A stretch of DNA of 64,000 nt from Phycomyces blakesleeanus NRRL 1555(-) (taxonomy: Eukaryota > Mucoromycota > Mucoromycetes > Mucorales > Phycomycetaceae), in contig NW_017265188.1 in the NCBI RefSeq assembly GCF_001638985.1, positions 186,001 to 250,000 of the forward strand, written 5' to 3'. The stretch's first letter is position 1. Each line of letters opens with the position of its first letter. The position numbers were made by a program, and so were the translations under genes. Positions 56,561-64,000 of the stretch are shown here, piece by piece. Below the pieces are notes generated by a model. That model was not told the origin of the DNA and searched no databases. It worked only from the letters and a program-made list of their open reading frames with translations.

Positions 56561-56891
56561 AGCATTTCTGCAGCCAATAAAAAAACCCGGTAAAAATAAT
56601 AATATGGGACGCTAGCTCTTTATAGACCTCAAAATATAACACATAAAGAGGTAGACTCGATAGGAGTAAAGCGTAACTACAATATTTATTCAGTTTCCAT
56701 AGTTTGCGGACTGACAATCGTTCTACATTGGGTTTTCGTGTACCCGTTGTTATGATGATACGCATCAGCACCATAGATGATATCGTACCATTGCTCAAAA
56801 TGATATATCACAAAAATTGTGATGATATCGGCTCAATCATCTACATTTTTGGTACATTTGATCCAGATGAAATTACCCTATTTTTCCAGTG

Positions 56892-57739
56892 ATATACCCT
56901 ATATCATCAAGCAGCAAGGCCCCCTGCGATGCTACTTCACTTGCTCAATGGAGAGCATAATTAACATCTTCTTGGAATTGATAAAGTCCAAATCAAAAGG
57001 TGGTCAAAATGCCAGTTTTCTCATCAAGCGATTTGCGATTAACAATTATACCAGCACGGCAATCAGCATCTGTGATGAAATCAACCTCATTTGGCCAAAG
57101 CCATATGGAAGAGAGAGCTACATGGACCTTCCTAATGATTCTAGTAGTGCACATTTGTGGGAGCTGTTTCATCAGTTTGTTAATTTGAACGATGATTTGG
57201 TGGAAGGTGTAGGCGGCCCTAGTGTGAAGGAAGCTTTATTGAAATATTACCAGAGAACAACAGGCTTGACTGGCCACGAGTTTGGTGACTCTGTTATTGT
57301 TGTAGCTGCAAGTCTGTGGATAGACTCGACTGTATATATCTCATGGATGTACCAAAGAAAGAAAAACAAGACCAGCCGTGGCAACCATTACGTGATGTTT
57401 ACTTGCCCCTATAGAAAGTAAGTATAATATTTTTTGATATACAATCAAAAGTTGCTTACATTCTATTTATTTATTTATTTTAGCAACCATAATGTAATTG
57501 TTCACAGCTGGCTCGTCGGTACAATACAGTTCTACTTTCAGCATGTAGATTTCCATGGCTTCCCACACTTTCTTGCTTTCATGGAGGTCATGAAGGAACA
57601 TGATGCAGCTGGTCACAACTCATCAGTGCCTATCGTCAAACAATGGTCACAAAGCACTCATACACTAGGCCACCAAACGCAACCGACTTATGCAGTTATA
57701 AGTGTAAATGATATTTGTCATCAAGTTGGTCTGGTCTAA
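56892..57739 (+). pseudogene. Lineage A tnp2 (A2), 3' part
   Basis: Continues the A2 transposase: PYIIKQQGPLRCYFTCSMES, INIFLELIKSKSKGGQNASF, SAHLWELFHQFVNLNDD, VKEALLKYYQRTTGLTGHEF. A GT..AG intron (57418-57483) leads to NHNVIVHSWLVGTIQFYFQH, HFLAFMEVMKEHDAAGH, HTLGHQTQPTYAVISVNDI. The frame ends at 57739 (HQVGLV). This part is open; damage to the gene lies upstream and in the B3 insertion. Confidence 0.8.
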
Positions 57740-58838
57740 TACCTACTGAATGGAAACCAGTTTTATGTAATCGCACCCTATTATATCTTTAATAACAACA
57801 TGTGCATTACTAAAGGCAATCTTTCCATTCTGTAATCCTTTTTATTTTTATCTTATTTTTCTATATGCTCTATATCCTTATATCTTTTATATTTTTTATA
57901 TCATTCTTGAATCTTATATTCTTTTTTTAATTTTCTCTATTTCTTATGTTTTTTTTTAACTTCTACATGCCCTGTCTTTCTTTTCTTCTTTATATACTCT
58001 GGTTTTTTTATTCTCTATACACTTTATGCTTTTCTTTTCATTTCCTATATGTTCTATATGCCATTACACAATTTAAATAAAATCAAATTGTCAATTCATC
58101 AAGATAAAAAGAATATCTAAAAAAAAAGAACGTAGTTTAAAAAATAAAAAAATTGCAGTTATGTTACCATTTTGTTTACACATTCCAAAAATTATTAATC
58201 TTAATAATTGTTGACATCTTTGATATTCAATAAAACATATATTTAAATACTCAAAGTAGTCATTACAACTTATAAACATTTTTTACAGTATTGAAAATAT
58301 TGTACAGCAACAAAAAAAGTGTTTTCATGTTACTTTTTTAAATTGCTACAAATGATATTACTATATTACAACAAACAGTAGAGATTTTATTAGGTTTCGA
58401 CCAAAAAAATGGCAGTTATGTGCCTACTTTTGGCCCAACTATCATTCATCCCACCATGGTGCAGGTCTTTGGGCATAATCACAAAAGGAAATAATTAATA
58501 ATAATTAAAAATAAAAATAATTAAACAACTAAAAAATATGAACTCTTGGGAAGCATACTAAAGAAGTAATATCAAGAAGTGTAAAGAAACCAGTGCAATG
58601 CAAAGGGAAAAGCATTTAAAGTCCAGTGGGAATTTAAATGTTGATAGCAAGAAAAAAGGAAAAAGAGGAAGAGAGAAAATAAATCCAAGAAATCGGACTT
58701 TGTCATGTCCAGAGATAGAGTCACGACTTTGTACTGTCCATAACTTAATAGTCTGTCCATAAGTTGATGTCACATCAAACAAGTATACGATTTTGGTTAG
58801 TGCTCCAATAATTTTTACTACTTGTGAAAATAGCAAGT
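57740..58838. other. AT-rich flank between A2 and tRNA-Arg
   Basis: Pyrimidine-rich tracts (about 57835-58070) and AT-rich DNA. No gene, no clear CACTA right terminus for A2. AAAAAAATGGCAGTTATGTGCC near 58405 is a weak resemblance to the subterminal GTGGCAA words at 5200. Confidence 0.35.
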
Positions 58839-58911
58839 GGGACTATGGCCCAATGGACAAGGCGTCTGACTACGAATCAGGAGATTCCAGGTTCGACCCC
58901 TGGTAGTCTCA
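58839..58911 (+). tRNA. tRNA-Arg (anticodon ACG)
   Basis: Acceptor GGGACTA pairs with TAGTCTC (one G-U), discriminator A. Anticodon stem TCTGA/TCAGG (the last pair is mismatched) encloses CTACGAA (anticodon ACG). The T arm is CCAGGTTCGACCCCTGG. No intron. A T5 run follows at 58921. Confidence 0.93.
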
Positions 58912-58958
58912 ACACTTACCTTTTTGTATTACTTTTCCAAAAGTTGATGTGGTAAAAT

Positions 58959-59320
58959 TGTCGTTCCCGATCTGGGTTGGTCTTCCTTTTACTATAACAA
59001 AGTCAAAAGGTCAAACCCACTGGGGATCAAGGAGTATACGTAAAATCAAAGAGAGGATCAAAGATGCTTTTTATTGATAGGAATTGAATTGTCTTATATA
59101 GTTTTCTAAACTAATACTGCGCATTATCCGCAGTAAACTATTATACTCTATTTAATTACAAGAGAAGTCCTTTTACTGCGGTTGATGCTCAGAAGATGTT
59201 ACTGTGGTTAATCTTTACAAGACATTACTGCGGTTCGTTATCTATGAGGTATCTTTGACATACAGAACTGCTGCAGTCAATTATCCCGATTTCTTGGATT
59301 CATCAAAATAATGTCCGACA
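58959..59320 (+). mobile_element. LTR-V (F subgroup) solo LTR 3' of tRNA-Arg, TSD AAAT
   Basis: TGTCGTTCCCGATCTGGG...AATGTCCGACA, 362 bp, flanked by AAAT at 58955-58958 and 59321-59324. Starts 48 bp after the tRNA 3' end, facing away from it, as at the other tRNA loci. Confidence 0.8.
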
Positions 59321-59433
59321 AAATAAATTAAAAACACAAGAGTCAATTTTACTTGTTATTTTATTAAATAAAAGATAACCAAAGATCTGCCAAACTGAAT
59401 TGTTTGTTGTGTAATAAACAGCGGTCTTTACAA

Positions 59434-59800
59434 TGTGATATTATCCGTTTTAGGAAACGGAGTAGAACAAGTAAGAGGCAGAAGAGTTGAGCTTGTGAAA
59501 GATGATGTTTATTGACGAGAATATGAAGCTATTTTATATGAAAAGACTACGGATATTGATGCAGACAGAATGATGAAGAGAGAGAGTATTTTATGCACTC
59601 GTATGTACCTTCTTGCAGTAGTCCTTTACTACTGCAAGTAGTGTATCTGTGACTTTCAGTTATGACAGTTGATTAAATGTAAAATTGGGTATCAATGTGA
59701 CTATCAAATATAATTTATACTAAGCCTCTTCCAGGGTAACTTTATTATAGTTATATACTTAGTTAATTGACTATTAGAATATGCGTGGTGTATCACCACA
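59434..59800. repeat. Possible further LTR with internal hairpin
   Basis: TGTGATATTATCCG...GTATCACCACA, about 367 bp with TG..CA ends and a TATA-like CTATTTTATATG, but no target duplication and no second copy in the window. It contains a perfect 11-bp hairpin CTTGCAGTAGT/ACTACTGCAAG at 59612-59638. Confidence 0.3.
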
Positions 59801-59832
59801 GTTGAAATTGTTGTTTTTGATCTGAATTGTTT

Positions 59833-59938
59833 TGTCAAGTCTCAATCTGGTATTTCTTTTCTGGCACTTGTAACTAAGTCGCAGAATCAATACCACTAGA
59901 GATTGTCAAGTTTATGAATAGTTTTTAGATAGAAACTA
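59833..59938 (+). mobile_element. LTR-V (G subgroup) fragment
   Basis: TGTCAAGTCTCAATCTGG...TTTTTAGATAGAAACTA follows the G copies at 36782 and (inverted) 42215, then breaks off at a GC-rich double hairpin. Confidence 0.6.
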
Positions 59939-59979
59939 GGGGAGCGATGCTCCCCCCTCCCCCCTCCCTGGCGGGAGGG
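59939..59979. repeat. GC-rich double hairpin
   Basis: Two adjacent perfect stem-loops: GGGGAGC-GAT-GCTCCCC (59939-59955) and CCCTCCC-TGGC-GGGAGGG (59962-59979), separated by a C-rich spacer, in an otherwise AT-rich window. The layout recalls the double-hairpin elements described in fungal mitochondrial DNA; identity with those is not shown. Confidence 0.6.
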
Positions 59980-60077
59980 CCCCAGAGCCTACCAGAAGTT
60001 AATATAAAACTCTTCCCTATTGGAAGTCTAAGTATCATATAACACAATTAATAGAAACATTTTATTTGAGTGAACTA

Positions 60078-61756
60078 CACTGGGAAAAGTGTTCAATTTC
60101 CTCTATGTGAAAGAGTACCGAATCCTGAGTAAAAAAATTAATTAAACTCAGGATTTGGGTGTTCTTGACATTATTATATAGTTCTTATTAAATCTAAGAA
60201 ATGAGGACATTGATTCTATGTGAAAGAATTGTGCTAAAAAAGTTGTATAGTACTACCTTAATATGCCAGCTCAGAAACGCAGGTTAAAATAAAAATAGAT
60301 CTTTTTTCTTTTTTATGTACAGCATGAAATTCTATTGTTCTTAAAAAGGCAAGAAAAAAAGTGAAACTGATACTTTCTTCAGAGGAAAGTAATACTTTTC
60401 TCAGGTTTTAAGCAATTCTATTGGATCTTATTTTATAGATAAACTTCAGTACTCTCATTTGATTGACTGAAAGATAGTCTTCTCATACTTCTTTAAAACA
60501 GTATCTGGGAAATAGTTTACAAATGGGGCTTGTTTATTTTGTAAAAAAAAATTCTCTTGAATTACATTGCGTAATAATATAGTATACACATAGCTCTCAA
60601 CTATTTTGAGATTAGGTAGTTTGGGTACCATTAGTAAAAAGAGAGAATTTATAATAATAGTGAATATAAGAATAGTACAGTAAATGAGAATGAGCTAGAG
60701 TAGTGTCAAGAATCTGATATAAATATAATTGTTACTGTTTACTACAAAAACAAAGTTAATTAAAAAGTTAAATAATATGTTTTGTATTTAAAGAAATATA
60801 CATATACTTACAGCCAAGTATGCCAGAGTTATAATTGTTATGTATATATTACAGGCAATAACTATAAAGAATGATTTTAACAATGGTAATAACTGTTAAT
60901 ATAAGAGATATACTGACCTCAATAAATGACGCTGATAATTCTCCAAAATTGAAAGAATGGACTTGTTATATACTGTAATATATTCAAATAGATATAGTAT
61001 TAGTATAAAAACATATATATAATTTTGTAAGCTTACCAAGTACATTACCGCAGTAGACATGTGTAATTGTGCACAGGACATGTATCTACTAATAGATGAG
61101 AAACAAATTAATATAAAACTAAAATATGTTTGACTTGCTTTACCTTTATGTTAAAGAGAGAGACATATTCAACCGTATGAATAGACCTATTGATAAATAA
61201 AGAAGTGTCTCAAAAATTATTAGAAAGTTAGTAGATCTAGAAAAAAAGAAATATAAAAACAAAAACAAAAACAAAAACAAAAATAATTAAGTATAGTAGA
61301 CCAGTTTAAAGACATCACATTTCTTTACCTGATTGTATGAATAAAAGGAAAACTATTAAATAAAGAGAAAAGAAGCAAAAAGGCAGACAAAAAAAAACAA
61401 AAAAAAAGAAAAAAAGAAAAAAAGGAAAAAAAAATTGAGTATAAAAATAAAAATCTTCGTCTTCTGAAAAACAAGATACTGGGAATTAAATTGAAAAAAT
61501 CTAAAACAGAAAATGATTCATATTTTCATATCACGTCTTCAAGAAGTCTAATAATAAAGATATAAAAGAATCTTTTTATTTCACTATATTTCATAATATT
61601 CTCTTTCTCGATCTCGATCTCCAAAATCAAATCTTCCAACACTTTCACTCTACTATGTCTGTATGAATTTATTTAATGTATAAGCAAATAACAAGAGTAA
61701 GAATAAAAAAATTAATGTATTTTTGTTTTATTTTAAAACATATGTTTGTATAGAAA
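60078..61756. other. Probable left end and spacer of B4
   Basis: CACTGGGAAAAGTG at about 60072-60085 has the form of a lineage B terminus (B1 CACTGGGG, B3 CACTGGAAAA). CTATGTGAAAGA occurs twice (near 60103 and 60218) and AATCCTGAGT/ACTCAGGATT is an inverted pair near 60120-60155. A pentamer-type ACAAAA array lies at about 61256-61285 and A-rich tracts at 61380-61435. No gene until ORF2. The terminus assignment is tentative. Confidence 0.4.
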
Positions 61757-63364
61757 ATGGCTCCCATTACTCCTAGAACCCCTAGATCTAATGCTAGAAA
61801 TAGTCTTACCCAGGTTGCAGCTGGTCGTGTTGAGCAACATCTTGTTGTACCTGCTGTTACCCAAGAACAGCGCATGACAGAAATGTCAACTTGCCTTGAT
61901 AACATGGGCGCCATGCTTGGATCTCTGGACAATAGATTTGGTCAATTTATTGATGTTCAAAGAAGAAACACCGAGACAGTTGGTGTAATTGCTATGTCTT
62001 TGGCATCCACAAGTAGACAAGTTCTCCCAGCAGTTGCACCATCTTTCAATGGAATGTCTGAAGAGACAAAAGTTGCAGTTTTGGTAAATATGTTAAATCT
62101 TATGGAGCGAATAATAATCTAACATGTAGTAACTAGGCCTTGATCAGAGAGAAGATCTGAAAAAAGGACTTCAGATCTAATGATCCTACTGAGATTGCCG
62201 AGAATGAAGCAAGACAAAGATGGAATGTAGATGAGCAGGTTGACTATCCTGATAATGTTGCTGTTGTTGCATACTTGCGGGAGTATATTCATGCCCAACC
62301 CCAAGCTGTCAGCTTTTGGCCTGGCAAGGTAGTATCTATGATAAAAAGTAACTATAGGTACTGCCATCATAAAGCACATACGTTGCCTGAGCAGCACATG
62401 GACAACAACCGCAGGGCAAGAATTGCCAGCCGGATTAAAGAGGTTATTACAAAACATGTTATTCATTTAAGATATTTTGTACTCATCTTATTATTTTTTC
62501 TTAGATCCATACTCGCCGCCAGGATATATACACTAGGTACTGGAGGGTGGTAGACAAGGAGATGGGTCTCACAGTGGAAGAAGATTCCGAGATGGCTTTT
62601 TTTGGTGCTATCCAAAAAGGAGCTATGTCGGACGGCGAGTCTGACACAGAGGAACTTTTCCCTGGATTCCCAGTGCGTGTGTTGAAAGTTGTCTATCCCA
62701 GCTGGAGAAGCAATGAAGTAAGTTATTTCTTGTGGTGTGATCACGGTGTAGTAGAATATTAATAAAATAAATATAGTTCAACAAGTTTCTGGGCTTGATT
62801 GATGAAAGCATGCATTGTGGTGATCCAGACACTTGGTTGTTGGATTTATTACATCTAAGAACATATTCCTATTATTATAGTAAAACAGCTATCATTACAA
62901 GAACAAATGAATAATTTATTTATTTTACTTATGGTAAATCAATAAGACCAATAATTAATTACAGTAAGTACTATAATTATGACAGCTCAGTAAGCACTGA
63001 GTTAATATGAGAACACTGCAATTAGATTAAATTATAAATATAGCAGTATCAGCTCTCTAATATCTAAATGAACTCAGACTTAAGAAATTAAGGTGTGACT
63101 AACAAAGCAGATCATATCTTGATATAAAAAGGACAACTTTTTATTCTTTAATAAAGATAACCTCTATACAGTCTCAAAGTATTCTTATATACGTCTCAAT
63201 TTTTTTACTGTTGATTTTATTTTATAAAACTTCACATGCATTCCAATCATAAAGCAAAAGGGAATGCAAAGCCAAGAATGCCCAGATTTTTGAGAGAAGA
63301 AAAAAATGTTACTGTACCACGTCGGCTGATTTTGTCACTGCCTTCCTGGGCAATTAAACAATAA
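61757..63364 (+). pseudogene. CACTA lineage B accessory protein ORF2 (B4 copy)
   Basis: Exon 1 61757-62083 (MAPITPRTPRSNARNSLTQV...MSTCLDNMGAMLGSLDNRFG). Exon 2 begins ALIREKI-stop-KKDFRSNDP (Trp in B1) and includes AENEARQRWNVDEQVDYPDN. Exon 3 has KGAMSDGESDTEEL...VVYPSWRSNE. Exon 4 starts FNKFLGLIDESMH, is split by a solo LTR-II, and ends RRLILSLPSWAIKQ. It is convergent with the minus-strand B4 tnp2. Same four-part motif order as the other copies. Confidence 0.78.
62816..63236 (-). mobile_element. LTR-II solo LTR with TSD TGCAT
   Basis: 421 bp, TGTGGTGATCC...AAACTTCACA, flanked by TGCAT at 62811-62815 and 63237-63241. Inverted copy of 25735-26155. It lies in the last exon of the B4 ORF2; removing it and one TGCAT restores the frame. 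Confidence 0.92.
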
Positions 63365-63370
63365 TTTTTT

Positions 63371-64000
63371 CTATTTACATACACGCGCGTCCTTTATACT
63401 TGATTTATACCCAACAAGACTGAAAGTAAAAATGATACTAAATAGAAATAAGAAAAGAGATAAATATATTGATAAACAAAGTAAAATAGAATGAAATAAA
63501 TAAAGTAATAAAATATATAAAATAAAGGAATATATAAAAAGAAAAGACAATTTAGCATAAATTTTCTGTGGCAAAGGAATTGCAATCTTCCTATTGACAT
63601 TTCGTCTGGTTTTGTAGTCAATGATTGCTACTGGCAGAAGTATATGATGGATGGGCAGTATACTTTGGAAATCCAATTTATAGAAGTTGGCATGATAGAT
63701 TTCAATACCTTTGGGTTGTCTGTGTGTGTCTGATGTTGTTTTAAACCATCTAACAAAGGCAAAGATATGTTCATGATTCTGGTTACTGGGTGCTGTGAGA
63801 GAGTTTGTGGGTGTGAATGAGTGTACAAAAATGTACTGAATCTCTCCAACATAACCATAATGGGCATTCGTGCAATTTTCTTCAAACAAAGCTTGGATGT
63901 AGGAACCACGTCCATTGCCATTACATTCCTTATAAACTTGCCCTAGTATGTTAATAGACTTCAATATCTCAATACGATCATTTACAAATGACAAACTCGT
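63371..64000 (-). pseudogene. Tnp2-type CACTA transposase (B4), C-terminal part, runs off window
   Basis: NDRIEILKSINILGQVYKEC, RGSYIQALFEENC, VGEIQYIFVHSF, HIFAFVRWFKTTSDT, DFQSILPIHHILLPVAIIDY, RKIAIPLPQKIY matches the C-terminus of B1. The B1 stop after KIYY is replaced, so the frame runs on to 63371 through T-rich, hydrophobic-coding sequence. The rest of the gene lies beyond 64000, so its integrity cannot be judged. Confidence 0.8.

Larger units (their letters stand above)
50110..56891 (+). mobile_element. CACTA element B3, complete and possibly autonomous
   Basis: Perfect inverted termini of 27 bp (CACTGGAAAAATAGGGTAAT...) at 50110-50136 and 56865-56891, and ATA duplicated at 50107-50109 and 56892-56894. 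The 6782-bp element holds open tnp2 and ORF2 genes and the third spliced unit. The host gene (A2 tnp2) reads through in frame if the element and one ATA are removed (...QHYLIH|IPYIIKQQ...). This is the youngest and best preserved element in the window. Confidence 0.95.

Overview
The window looks like a transposon-dense, AT-rich fungal chromosome segment. The best guess is an early-diverging fungus such as a Mucoromycota species. The reasons are short canonical GT..AG introns, standard stop codons, fungal-type Tnp2 (CACTA) transposases, a chromodomain Ty3 element and a PIF/Harbinger element. The lineage is an inference. I see no convincing host protein-coding gene in 64 kb. Host sequence is represented by four tRNA genes: Leu-AAG, two identical Ser-AGA and Arg-ACG.

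Two CACTA lineages dominate. Lineage A (loci near 5188-17685, 34600-36585 and 48102-57739) has a tnp2 gene opening with a C2H2 finger, and at two loci a divergent coiled-coil gene. Lineage B (17686-24263, 27180-about 33960, 43865-47169, 50110-56891 and about 60078-window end) has tnp2, a convergent four-exon accessory gene ('ORF2') and a third spliced, pyrimidine-led transcript unit. The copy at 50110-56891 is complete: perfect inverted termini, a 3-bp target duplication, and open tnp2 (939 aa) and ORF2 (358 aa). It sits inside a lineage A transposase gene.

LTR elements form at least five families. LTR-I (543 bp) has one full Ty3/chromovirus copy (9792-15931), two solo LTRs with 5-bp duplications, and one LTR without duplication that marks an ectopic recombination joint. 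LTR-II (421 bp) and LTR-III (about 630 bp) are solo LTRs, mostly with perfect 5-bp duplications. LTR-IV lies about 15 bp upstream of two tRNA genes. LTR-V (270-365 bp, TGTC...GACA, 4-bp duplications where intact) lies 33-48 bp downstream of all four tRNA genes.

Layout: 1-5190 repeats and tRNA-Leu with its LTRs; 5188-17685 lineage A copy A1, interrupted by an LTR-III and the Ty3 element; 17686-24263 B1; 24264-27179 solo LTRs and tRNA-Ser; 27180-34000 decayed B5; 34600-36585 the end of lineage A copy A3; 36782-42562 a nested stack (LTR-V, MITE, Harbinger, LTR-I, more LTR-V); 42595-43864 tRNA-Ser, LTR-IV and the chimeric LTR-I; 43865-47169 B2; 48102-57739 A2 with B3 nested; 58839-59985 tRNA-Arg, LTRs and a GC-rich double hairpin; 60078-64000 B4, running off the window. 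Decayed copies are mainly inactivated by stops at Gln, Arg(CGA) and Trp codons, which suggests biased C-to-T mutation.
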